A stretch of 38,449 bases of DNA from a virus, in the IMG/VR virus record IMGVR_UViG_3300045961_000126, positions 1 through 38,449 of that record; one strand, written 5' to 3'. Below the pieces are notes generated by a model. It saw only the letters and a program-made list of their open reading frames with translations. It was not told where the DNA came from and ran no database searches. This document shows positions 17,320-23,612 of this stretch, one piece after another. A program made the translations under genes and the position numbers. Within the stretch, counting starts at the first letter, position 1. Each line of letters opens with the position of its first letter.

Positions 17320-17402
17320 AGTCTAGGGTCGGATTCGAACCGACGCGTCCTTTCGGAACTGGGTTACAAAGCCAGTGCAATCAACCGCTATGCGACCAAG
17401 AC
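17320..17402 (-). tRNA. tRNA with TGT (Thr) reading and long variable arm
   Basis: The anticodon stem ACTGG/CCAGT closes a 9-nt loop CTTTGTAAC; counting a C-C mismatch gives TGT at 34-36. The variable arm TTCCGAAAGGACG is long. Acceptor GTCTTGG/CCTAGAC has one mismatch. The loop also contains GTA, so a Tyr reading is conceivable. Confidence 0.65.
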
Positions 17403-17412
17403 ATAATTTTTG

Positions 17413-17485
17413 AGCCCCCGACCGGCTTCGAACCGATAACCTGCTGATTACAAATCAGCTGCTCTACCAATTGAGCTACCGAGGC
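17413..17485 (-). tRNA. trnT-TGT: tRNA-Thr(TGT)
   Basis: Anticodon arm GCTGA-TTTGTAA-TCAGC, D-arm GCTC/GAGC and T-arm ATCGG-TTCGAAG-CCGGT. The acceptor has one G-G mismatch. Confidence 0.9.
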
Positions 17486-17537
17486 ATGGAAAGGGACAGG
17501 TTATTTATACCTTCAAAGGACTCCCTTAGACCTTATG

Positions 17538-17611
17538 AGCGAATAATGGGTTTCGAACCCACGACCTTGACGTTGGCAACGTCACGCTCTGACCAGCTGA
17601 GCTACATTCGC
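17538..17611 (-). tRNA. trnG-GCC: tRNA-Gly(GCC)
   Basis: Acceptor GCGAATG/TATTCGC, anticodon arm TGACG-TTGCCAA-CGTCA and T-loop TTCGAAA. Confidence 0.92.
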
Positions 17612-17673
17612 ATTTGCACCGTAGTAGGTGTTAACCCCTTGTAGAACCTACGGTATATTTAATTCTACTTTAG

Positions 17674-17746
17674 TGATCCCGGCGGGATTCGAACCCACAT
17701 CACATCGTCCGTAGCGACACATTCTCATCCGTTGAACTACGGGACC
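17674..17746 (-). tRNA. trnR-ACG: tRNA-Arg(ACG)
   Basis: Acceptor GGTCCCG/CGGGATC, anticodon arm TGTCG-CTACGGA-CGATG and T-loop TTCGAAT. A34 would need TadA editing to inosine. Confidence 0.88.
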
Positions 17747-17857
17747 AAAATTAAAAATTGGTTACTTTAACCACTTACCCGATTTTACATATTAGTGTTT
17801 ACCTTTATTGCGGTTATTCAGGTAACCTACAATATTCCTACCTACCCACCAATTTTG

Positions 17858-17941
17858 TGACCCCTCTGGGACTCGAACCCAGGACTCCCACTTTAAAAGA
17901 GTGGTACTCTATGCTTGCGCTGCCATCTGAGTTAAGAGGCC
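17858..17941 (-). tRNA. trnK-TTT: tRNA-Lys(TTT) with enlarged D-loop
   Basis: Anticodon arm CCACT-CTTTTAA-AGTGG and T-loop TTCGAGT. The D-loop holds an extra ~12 nt (AGCGCAAGCAT, with a small GC-GCAA-GC hairpin), a much smaller relative of the 50-nt insertions in position but not in sequence. Confidence 0.85.
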
Positions 17942-17973
17942 GTCCTTAAATAAAAGTACTTTTTGTACTTTAG

Positions 17974-18045
17974 TAGCGGGGGTGAGAATCGAACTCACGT
18001 AGTCCTGGCTTATGAGACCGGAGGGTGACCAACAACCTCCCCACG
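17974..18045 (-). tRNA. trnM-CAT: tRNA-Met(CAT)
   Basis: Anticodon loop CTCATAA on stem CCGGT/GCCAG (one mismatch) and T-arm GTGAG-TTCGATT-CTCAC. The acceptor pairs at 6 of 7 positions. Confidence 0.83.
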
Positions 18046-18059
18046 ATGTATTTTTAATG

Positions 18060-18132
18060 TGCTCCCAATGAGACTCGAACTCATACCCACTGATTAAGAG
18101 TCAGCTAGTCTAACCGTTGAACCTATAAGAGC
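18060..18132 (-). tRNA. trnK-CTT: tRNA-Lys(CTT), colinear
   Basis: Acceptor GCTCTTA/TGGGAGC, anticodon arm GCTGA-CTCTTAA-TCAGT and T-loop TTCGAGT. It has the same anticodon as the permuted gene at 11123 but a different body. Confidence 0.92.
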
Positions 18133-18139
18133 AAGGTTT

Positions 18140-18240
18140 TAAATCATAATATGGATATTTTGACACTCGTTTCAGTTACCCACATCCAGTACCATAGACG
18201 GCAGCTACCCGTTTCTACATGCCGGTGGATTATTATAATT
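18140..18240 (-). other. Non-coding spacer with hairpin, possible structured RNA
   Basis: Minus strand hairpin CGGCA/TGCCG (18199-18224) plus weaker flanking pairs. No T-arm or ORF. Confidence 0.3.
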
Positions 18241-18243
18241 TAG

Positions 18244-18318
18244 TGGAGAAGACGGGACTCGAACCCGCAACATCCTGAGTGCAAGTCAGGTGCTCTAGCC
18301 AAATTGAGCTACAACCCC
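18244..18318 (-). tRNA. trnA-TGC: tRNA-Ala(TGC)
   Basis: Anticodon arm CCTGA-CTTGCAC-TCAGG and T-arm GCGGG-TTCGAGT-CCCGT. Acceptor GGGGTTG/CTTCTCC has two U-U mismatches and lacks the usual G3-U70 context. Confidence 0.85.
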
Positions 18319-18383
18319 ATAATTATTAATTTGGTTGTGATAAATCATTATATCACTATTACCAACCTTCGACCAATTAATGT

Positions 18384-18457
18384 GGAACGTGAAGGGCTTC
18401 GAACCCTCGACCTTCTGATTGCAAATCAGACGCTCTCGCCAGCTGAGCTACACCCCC
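18384..18457 (-). tRNA. trnA-TGC: tRNA-Ala(TGC), second copy
   Basis: Anticodon arm TCTGA-TTTGCAA-TCAGA and T-arm GAGGG-TTCGAAG-CCCTT. Acceptor GGGGGTG/CACGTTC has one G-G mismatch and a G3-U70 wobble. Confidence 0.87.
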
Positions 18458-18472
18458 ATTGTATTATTTCTT

Positions 18473-18535
18473 AAAAAATTAGGTGACGGCTCTTGCGATT
18501 ACCATTACACGTACTTACCCATCGCTGAGACCTAA
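18473..18535 (-). other. Structured spacer ending in a T-run (terminator-like)
   Basis: Minus strand TTAGGT/ACCTAA closes an inner helix GCGAT/ATCGC, then TTTTTT follows. It could terminate transcription after tRNA-Asp or be a small RNA. Confidence 0.45.
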
Positions 18536-18543
18536 TCCTTTTG

Positions 18544-18616
18544 CGGTGCATACGGGAATCGAACCCGCTCCGTTCTCCGTGACAGGGAGACATCTTAGCC
18601 ACTTGACCTACACACC
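18544..18616 (-). tRNA. trnD-GTC: tRNA-Asp(GTC), second copy
   Basis: Acceptor GGTGTGT/ATGCACC, anticodon arm TCTCC-CTGTCAC-GGAGA and T-loop TTCGATT. Confidence 0.9.
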
Positions 18617-18694
18617 ATTTTTAAAAAACCTATTCAGTCTAGATATCAGTTCTCGCGATCCAACTATCAATTCAACCCCCGACCTTTCGGTTTG

Positions 18695-18768
18695 TACTAA
18701 GTACGGGGCTCGAACCCGTAACTCCCACCTTGAAAGGGTGGTGGCATATCCTGTTAGCCTAACCTAGC
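18695..18768 (-). tRNA. trnE-TTC: tRNA-Glu(TTC)
   Basis: Acceptor GCTAGGT/ACTTAGT, anticodon arm CCACC-CTTTCAA-GGTGG and T-loop TTCGAGC. Confidence 0.9.
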
Positions 18769-18820
18769 ATCTTATAATGATTCTTTAAATAAGAACCAAT
18801 TTTTTTATTATTTAACCCAA

Positions 18821-18833
18821 CATTTCAAAGACC
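18821..18833 (-). promoter_or_regulatory. boxA-like motif
   Basis: Minus strand GGTCTTTGAAATG, 19 nt downstream of the -7 box at 18852 and before tRNA-Glu. Confidence 0.5.
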
Positions 18834-18851
18834 TTGTTTTTAATTTCGGTA

Positions 18852-18882
18852 CAAAGATAAGGACATTTTTTAAACTTCCAAA
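18852..18882 (-). promoter_or_regulatory. Bacteroidota-type promoter of the longest tRNA unit
   Basis: TTTG (18879-18882), 19-nt spacer, TATCTTTG (18852-18859), with an A-tract upstream. Confidence 0.8.
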
Positions 18883-18935
18883 TGTTTTTGTACTTTTTTT
18901 TAAATTTTTTTTTTAAGTGGTTTAATCCACATTTG

Positions 18936-19011
18936 CACGCCTCCAAGGATTCGAACCCTGACTAAACAGATTTGGAGTCTGTTATGCTAACCAATTACAA
19001 CAGAGACGCGT
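18936..19011 (-). tRNA. trnW-CCA: tRNA-Trp(CCA)
   Basis: Anticodon arm ACAGA-CTCCAAA-TCTGT and T-loop TTCGAAT. Acceptor ACGCGTC/GAGGCGT pairs at 6 of 7 positions. It is the first tRNA of the island. Confidence 0.92.
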
Positions 19012-19013
19012 AT

Positions 19014-19028
19014 TTTTCAATGAACTAT
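19014..19028 (-). promoter_or_regulatory. boxA-like motif
   Basis: Minus strand AGTTCATTGAAAAAT, between the terminator at 19035 and tRNA-Trp. Confidence 0.4.
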
Positions 19029-19034
19029 ATAAAA

Positions 19035-19062
19035 CAAAAAACCCCGAATTCACATCCGAGGT
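19035..19062 (-). terminator. Terminator or attenuator hairpin before tRNA-Trp
   Basis: Minus strand CCTCGGAT-GTGA-ATTCGGGG followed by TTTTTTG. Third example of the leader ORF, terminator, boxA, tRNA order. Confidence 0.75.
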
Positions 19063-19087
19063 TCTTTTCAATTTGACAATATAATGG

Positions 19088-19195
19088 TTATAATGTAATC
19101 AAACTAAAAATCTCTCGGATACCCATAATGCCTCCTTCATCCGCCCATTTTTTGTCGGTTGTACCAAGTGACCATGTATATGAATATCGTTTCAT
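19088..19195 (-). CDS. 35-aa leader ORF upstream of tRNA-Trp
   Basis: ATG 19195 to TAA 19088, MKRYSYTWSLGTTDKKW, ending IFSLITL. It contains two Trp codons, and the first tRNA after the hairpin is tRNA-Trp; attenuation by Trp charging is a possibility but only an inference. A promoter lies 26 nt upstream. Confidence 0.5.
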   Translation of the reverse strand: MKRYSYTWSLGTTDKKWADEGGIMGIREIFSLITL

Positions 19196-19220
19196 TGTTC
19201 TTTGTTTTTTAATTTCTTTA

Positions 19221-19251
19221 CAAATATATACATAAATACTGACATTGCCAA
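19221..19251 (-). promoter_or_regulatory. Bacteroidota-type promoter at the head of the island
   Basis: TTG (19249-19251), 20-nt spacer, TATATTTG (19221-19228) on the minus strand. Confidence 0.7.
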
Positions 19252-19357
19252 GAAAAATCTAAACTTTTTTTCAAAAAATATGAAAGTTTTTTCTAACTTA
19301 CTGATAATCAATATTAATAAAAATAACTATTTTTCGACTCAAACATACTATATTGGA

Positions 19358-19365
19358 TATTTATA
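19358..19365 (+). promoter_or_regulatory. TATTTATA element
   Basis: It lies 4 nt before the ATG at 19370. The same octamer precedes several other plus-strand genes in this window. Confidence 0.4.
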
Positions 19366-19369
19366 ATAA

Positions 19370-19705
19370 ATGAGCAAATTAATCGACATATTCAGGGACA
19401 GAAACGATATCAATGAAAAAGTTATCGTTGGATACATTTCTTTTTGTATCATGGTAATTTTTGCAATATTAGATATCGTTAGTAGTTATCTAGGTAAAGA
19501 ATTATTGGTACATCAATTTATCTTTGACGCCTTTTTATATTTAACCTTGGGTTCATTTGGCATTTCATCTGTTGACAAATTTACAAATAAAAGAAATAGT
19601 CATTCAGATAGAAATGAACCTGTGGATGATAATTCCTCAAACGAACAGTTTATTGACCCGAGAAATGACCCGGCAAATATGGACGAACCTGATCCTAACA
19701 GGTAA
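19370..19705 (+). CDS. Small two-helix membrane protein (possible holin), 111 aa
   Basis: The N-terminus is charged (MSKLIDIFRDRNDINEK), followed by two hydrophobic helices (VGYISFCIMVIFAILDIV and FIFDAFLYLTLGSFGI, residues about 20-37 and 51-66) and a long acidic Pro/Asn/Asp-rich tail (about 75-111). This plan fits a phage holin or another inner-membrane protein, but no lysis gene is adjacent. The 3' end overlaps the convergent gene at 19695 by 11 nt. Confidence 0.6.
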   Translation: MSKLIDIFRDRNDINEKVIVGYISFCIMVIFAILDIVSSYLGKELLVHQFIFDAFLYLTLGSFGISSVDKFTNKRNSHSDRNEPVDDNSSNEQFIDPRNDPANMDEPDPNR

Positions 19706-20030
19706 ATAATTTATATATCTTCATTATTCGGTTACACATTTCATAGTCTTCGTCTTCTTCGAAATATGGAAGGATATCCCTTTTCAATACAAAATATTGA
19801 TCTCTTGAAAAACTTATATCACTATCCCAAAAGACTCCATTTATGGTCGCTCTTAAATTAATAGTCAATATATTTTTAGGTGACCCATTAAAACTTTCAA
19901 AGATTGATACGATTGTTTCATAAATTTCTGACTTGTGTTCATTATAAAATTCATTGAATGAATTATAATTCCCATGATACTCTAAAATCCTGAAATACCC
20001 AATTTTAATTCTTTCTGTTATCGCTGCCAT
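19695..20030 (-). CDS. Hypothetical protein, 111 aa
   Basis: The protein begins MAAITERIKIGYFRILEYHG, has a helix EFYNEHKSEIYETIVSIFES, strands (ILTINLRATINGVFW) and an acidic C-terminal helix. No family is recognised. It has its own host-type promoter at 20054 and converges on the membrane protein gene. Confidence 0.65.
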   Translation of the reverse strand: MAAITERIKIGYFRILEYHGNYNSFNEFYNEHKSEIYETIVSIFESFNGSPKNILTINLRATINGVFWDSDISFSRDQYFVLKRDILPYFEEDEDYEMCNRIMKIYKLFTC

Positions 20031-20053
20031 ATTCTGTATTTTAAAATTTAAGA

Positions 20054-20085
20054 CAAATATAGTTTATTTTTTTGACTTCACCAAA
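20054..20085 (-). promoter_or_regulatory. Bacteroidota-type promoter
   Basis: TTTG (20082-20085), 20-nt spacer, TATATTTG (20054-20061) on the minus strand. It overlaps the TATTTATA element of the divergent gene. Confidence 0.75.
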
Positions 20086-20087
20086 TA

Positions 20088-20095
20088 TATTTATA
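20088..20095 (+). promoter_or_regulatory. TATTTATA element
   Basis: It lies 16 nt before the ATG at 20112. Confidence 0.4.
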
Positions 20096-20111
20096 CCTAA
20101 ATATTTTTATT

Positions 20112-20588
20112 ATGGTCTTATCAATTATTCAAATTTTAATATTTGTTAGTTACATCACATTTATATTAATTAAATTTGGTGTGTTACCTTCGATATCGGA
20201 ATCATGGTATCGTTTACGTGATCTTGGTGGTGTTTGGTATAGTTTATTTACTTGGTTTTGTTGGACATTAGGATTCACTATGTTATTTCAGACTAACGGA
20301 AATACCCCATTATTCTTTTTATCCGGAGTTGGATTATGTGCGGTTGGTGCCGCAACTATGTTTAAGTTAAAAGATGATATTCAACCTTATATTCATTCTA
20401 TCGGTGCCGCAATCGGAATAATCAGTGCATTAATTGGACTTGGAGTTGAAAGACACGCATGGTTACCTTTAGTTGATTTTATTATTTTAGCTGTTATCCT
20501 TTATATTTTTGTAGATAAAAATAAAACGTGGTGGATTGAAATTTTAGCGTTTTTGTCAATCGGATTAGGATTATTATTTACATCATAA
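20112..20588 (+). CDS. Multi-pass membrane protein, 158 aa
   Basis: About five hydrophobic segments cover most of the length: IIQILIFVSYITFILIKFG, SLFTWFCWTLGFTML, LFFLSGVGLCAVGAATM, IGAAIGIISALIGLG and DFIILAVILYIFVD, with a final ILAFLSIGLGLLF. Loops are short. No family is recognised. It is closed by a terminator at 20587. A role in lysis, superinfection exclusion or membrane remodelling cannot be decided. Confidence 0.65.
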   Translation: MVLSIIQILIFVSYITFILIKFGVLPSISESWYRLRDLGGVWYSLFTWFCWTLGFTMLFQTNGNTPLFFLSGVGLCAVGAATMFKLKDDIQPYIHSIGAAIGIISALIGLGVERHAWLPLVDFIILAVILYIFVDKNKTWWIEILAFLSIGLGLLFTS

Positions 20589-20616
20589 AAAATCCTCAAC
20601 GGGCAGTTGAGGTTTT
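20587..20616 (+). terminator. Intrinsic terminator
   Basis: CCTCAAC-GGGCA-GTTGAGG followed by TTTTAT, just after the membrane protein stop. Confidence 0.8.
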
Positions 20617-20629
20617 ATAGGTCATTTTG

Positions 20630-20657
20630 GCGGGTTCAATCCCGTACTTTGGAAAAC
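20630..20657 (+). other. tRNA 3'-end fragment on the plus strand
   Basis: GCGGG-TTCAATC-CCGT is a T-arm followed by ACTTTGG, with no tRNA body upstream. It may be a relic, or an att-like tRNA 3' end captured from a host. Confidence 0.35.
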
Positions 20658-20729
20658 GAAAAGATAATCGACAAAGAGAATCTTCAGAGATATAAATATA
20701 TAATATTATTAAAAAAACTTGTATAAATG

Positions 20730-20761
20730 AAAAAAGTGGTTATTTCTAACCACTTTTTTTT
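20730..20761. terminator. Bidirectional terminator
   Basis: AAAAAAGTGGTTA-TTTC-TAACCACTTTTTTTT. It ends the ClpC-like gene on the minus strand and anything reading through on the plus strand. Confidence 0.8.
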
Positions 20762-22766
20762 ATGAAACCTTTAACACGTTGTCATTAAATGTCAGTAAAC
20801 AATCAACGTTTTCTTTAATATTACCCCTGAGAATTTCATCACTTAGAAAATCTTCACAAAGGTTTTGGATAATTCGTTTAATCGGTCTTGCTCCGTATTC
20901 TTCCTGATTGTTAAGACTGAAAATTTGTTCAATCACCGAATCATCAAATTTAATTGAATAATTCTTTTGTTGTAACCTTTTAGTCAACTTAGCAATTTCG
21001 ATATTGATGATAGATTTCAACGCTTCTTTACCTAAAGAGTTAAACATAACCACGTCATCAATTCTATTCAAGAATTCAGGTGTGAATTGTTGTTTCAGAG
21101 CCTTTCTAACCATAGCCCTTTTAACTTCGTTTCTTTGTTCACCGCTTGTTGATGTTTCAAATCCAACACCGGCACCGAAATCAGACACCTTTTTCGCTCC
21201 AATATTTGAAGTCATTATGATAAGTGTATTGGTAAAATTTACTTTTCTACCAAATGAGTCTGTAAGATGTCCTTCGTCCAAAATTTGAAGTAACAAGTTG
21301 AAAACGTCTTTGTGTGCCTTTTCAATTTCGTCAAAAAGGATAACAGAGAATGGGTTATTTTTAACTCTTTCAGTTAATTGTCCACCTTCATCGTAACCAA
21401 CATATCCAGGAGGCGAACCAATAAGTTTCGAAACATTATGACGTTCCATGTATTCACTCATATCGATACGAATGATTTTGTCTGGGTCACCAAATAAAAT
21501 TTCGGCGATAGATTTGGCGAGATATGTTTTACCTACACCTGTTGAACCTAAGAAAATGAATGAACCAATTGGCCTTCCACCATCTTTAATACCTACACGA
21601 TTACGTCTAACCGCTTTTGAAATGATTGAAATCGCTTCATCCTGACCAATTACTTTTTCTGAAAGTAATTCTTCCATTTGTAACAATTTTTTCGCTTCAC
21701 TACCATCCAATTTACTAATCGGAACTCCAGTCATTTCAGTAATCATACGATAAACATCGTCAACCGTAACATGGATTTTGTTGTCTTTCAAACTTTCAAT
21801 CCATTTTGCTTTTTCGGTTTCAAGTTTTTTCAACAATTTCTTTTCTTCATCCCTAAGCTTAGCTGCGTGTTCGTAATCTTGTTGTTTTACAACTTCGATT
21901 TTTCGTTCACTTAATTCTTCGGCTTCTTTCCTTAAAGTTTCGATTGATTCAGGCATTTCAACAAGAACTCTTTTTTCCGAACCAAGTTCATCGATAACAT
22001 CGATTGCTTTATCAGGAAATAATCTGTCGGTGATATACCTACCAGCCAAATGTACAATTGTTTCAACGACTTTATCTTCATAAATTACTTTATGGAAATC
22101 TTCATACATAGGTTTCAAGTTTTGGAGAATCTTGATTGTTTCATCCTGTGTAGGTTCTTTAAGGATAATTTTTTGGAAACGTCTGATTAATGCACCATCT
22201 TTTTCCATATGTTTCTTGAATTCATCAAGAGTTGTTGCACCGATACATTGGATTTCACCTCTTGCTAAAGCGGGTTTTAAAATATTTGCGGCATCCATAG
22301 AACCACTGGCATTACCCGCACCAACCATAGTATGAATTTCATCGATGAAAACAACAACGTTGGTTACACCTTGTAATTCATTTAGGATTGCTTTGATTCG
22401 TTCTTCAAACTGACCACGATATTTCGTTCCTGCAACTAAGGATGTTAAATCCAAAGCGACAATACGTTTATCAAGTAAGCTTGTCGGACATTCGCCACGG
22501 CTTATTAATAATGCAAGTTTTTCAACTAACGCAGATTTTCCAACCCCTGCATCACCAACGATAATTGCATTATTTTTCTTTCTACGAGAAAGAATTTGTG
22601 CAATACGTTTTACTTCTTTATCTCTACCGATTACAGGGTCAATAACCCCTTCCTCAGCCAATCGTGTCAAATCCCTTGAAAAGTTATCAAGAATCGGTGT
22701 ATCCGAACCTTTCTTACCTTTTTTAGAACCTGTGACTGGACCATCTTCAAAAAAATCTACTGACAT
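20760..22766 (-). CDS. clpC: ClpC/ClpA-like AAA+ unfoldase
   Basis: 668 residues, shorter than host ClpC (~810) because the N-terminal substrate/adaptor domain is absent. AAA1 has Walker A GDAGVGKS (71-78) and Walker B VVVFIDEIHT. A short middle region with a UVR-like coil (QDYEHAAKLRDEEKKLLKKLE) follows. AAA2 has GSTGVGKT and SVILFDEIEKAH. A GVGFETS segment sits where the ClpC VGF tripeptide loop contacts ClpP, so coupling to a ClpP protease is possible. With Hsp20 next door it suggests phage control of protein folding or turnover. The promoter is at 22792. Confidence 0.92.
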   Translation of the reverse strand: MSVDFFEDGPVTGSKKGKKGSDTPILDNFSRDLTRLAEEGVIDPVIGRDKEVKRIAQILSRRKKNNAIIVGDAGVGKSALVEKLALLISRGECPTSLLDKRIVALDLTSLVAGTKYRGQFEERIKAILNELQGVTNVVVFIDEIHTMVGAGNASGSMDAANILKPALARGEIQCIGATTLDEFKKHMEKDGALIRRFQKIILKEPTQDETIKILQNLKPMYEDFHKVIYEDKVVETIVHLAGRYITDRLFPDKAIDVIDELGSEKRVLVEMPESIETLRKEAEELSERKIEVVKQQDYEHAAKLRDEEKKLLKKLETEKAKWIESLKDNKIHVTVDDVYRMITEMTGVPISKLDGSEAKKLLQMEELLSEKVIGQDEAISIISKAVRRNRVGIKDGGRPIGSFIFLGSTGVGKTYLAKSIAEILFGDPDKIIRIDMSEYMERHNVSKLIGSPPGYVGYDEGGQLTERVKNNPFSVILFDEIEKAHKDVFNLLLQILDEGHLTDSFGRKVNFTNTLIIMTSNIGAKKVSDFGAGVGFETSTSGEQRNEVKRAMVRKALKQQFTPEFLNRIDDVVMFNSLGKEALKSIINIEIAKLTKRLQQKNYSIKFDDSVIEQIFSLNNQEEYGARPIKRIIQNLCEDFLSDEILRGNIKENVDCLLTFNDNVLKVS

Positions 22767-22791
22767 ATATTTTACGTTTTAAATTACGATA

Positions 22792-22822
22792 CAAAGATAA
22801 CACTATTTTTTTAAAAAACAAA
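22792..22822 (-). promoter_or_regulatory. Bacteroidota-type promoter for the ClpC-like gene
   Basis: TTTG (22819-22822), 19-nt spacer, TATCTTTG (22792-22799) on the minus strand. Confidence 0.75.
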
Positions 22823-22904
22823 ACAATCTTCATTTTTCTTCAAAATAATTCAAACTGACAAAATGACACGTCATATCAAGTGGAATATAAATTGTATAGT
22901 ACTA

Positions 22905-22912
22905 TATAAATA
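22905..22912 (+). promoter_or_regulatory. TATAAATA (T4-late-like) element
   Basis: TATAAATA 25 nt before the Hsp20 ATG. It equals the T4 late promoter consensus, but only one such copy in this orientation is evident. Confidence 0.4.
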
Positions 22913-22937
22913 ATAAACAAAGAAAATTTTTAAAATT

Positions 22938-23297
22938 ATGGTAAGATTATTTAAAGACCCGTTTTTTAGCACTATTGATAGTGTATTTGAATCAATGAGT
23001 AATGTTGTAACCAAACCAAGCTCAATTGTTGATAAAACTGATAACGGTTATAAATTGACAATATTGGTGCCAGGTTTAACCAAAGACGATTTAAAAATAA
23101 TCGTGAAAGACAGAAAACTAACGATTAAACATGAATCTGAAGAAAATGATTTTATTAATAAATTTACTAAATCATATTTTCTTTCAGATGACATTATTGA
23201 AAAGAAAATTACGGCTGAGGTTAAAAATGGTGTGTTAGTTGTTGATTTACCAACTAAAGACGAGGAATCAGTCGAACAAGTTATCAACATAAAGTAA
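22938..23297 (+). CDS. Hsp20-family small heat shock protein
   Basis: 119 residues with the alpha-crystallin domain at about 34-119: NGYKLTILVPGLTKDDLKI is the typical strand 2-3 segment, then DRKLTIKHES and the KNGVLVVDLPTK motif near the C-terminus (usually GVLTVxxPK). A short N-terminal arm (MVRLFKDPFF) is present. T4-like phages of several hosts carry Hsp20, where it is thought to assist folding or scaffold assembly. It is divergent from the ClpC-like gene and closed by a terminator at 23301. Confidence 0.93.
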   Translation: MVRLFKDPFFSTIDSVFESMSNVVTKPSSIVDKTDNGYKLTILVPGLTKDDLKIIVKDRKLTIKHESEENDFINKFTKSYFLSDDIIEKKITAEVKNGVLVVDLPTKDEESVEQVINIK

Positions 23298-23300
23298 TTT

Positions 23301-23328
23301 TAACCCCTTTAATTAGGGGTTTTTTATT
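23301..23328 (+). terminator. Intrinsic terminator after Hsp20
   Basis: ACCCCTTTAATTAGGGGT followed by TTTTTATTT. Confidence 0.85.
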
Positions 23329-23366
23329 TCATTTTTTTTTCGTATATTGGTCCAAATTATATTATT

Positions 23367-23612
23367 ATGAGCATTATTTCTGAAAAAATTGAAGGAAAGA
23401 TGATTAATGTAGACATTGAATCATCAAATTTAACATCTGCTTCTTATGATACTGAAGCTAGTACATTAACGGTAACTTTTAAAAGTGGCGGTATTTATGA
23501 ATATGAAAAAGTTCCTTGGGATGTTTTTACTAAACTAAGAATGTCTGAATCACAAGGTAAATTTTTTAGTAATAATATTGCCAAATCTTACAGTTACAAA
23601 AAGTTAAAATGA
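23367..23612 (+). CDS. KTSC-domain protein, 81 aa
   Basis: The protein has the KTSC layout: NVDIESSNLTSASYDTEASTLTVTFKSGGIYEYEKVPWDVFTKLRMSESQGKFF, ending IAKSYSYKKL. The GxYxYxxVP motif and the terminal Y-KL are diagnostic. KTSC domains occur alone or fused to RNA or tRNA-related enzymes; the function is unknown. Its stop overlaps the start of the nucleotidyltransferase (ATGA), suggesting coupling. Confidence 0.85.
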   Translation: MSIISEKIEGKMINVDIESSNLTSASYDTEASTLTVTFKSGGIYEYEKVPWDVFTKLRMSESQGKFFSNNIAKSYSYKKLK

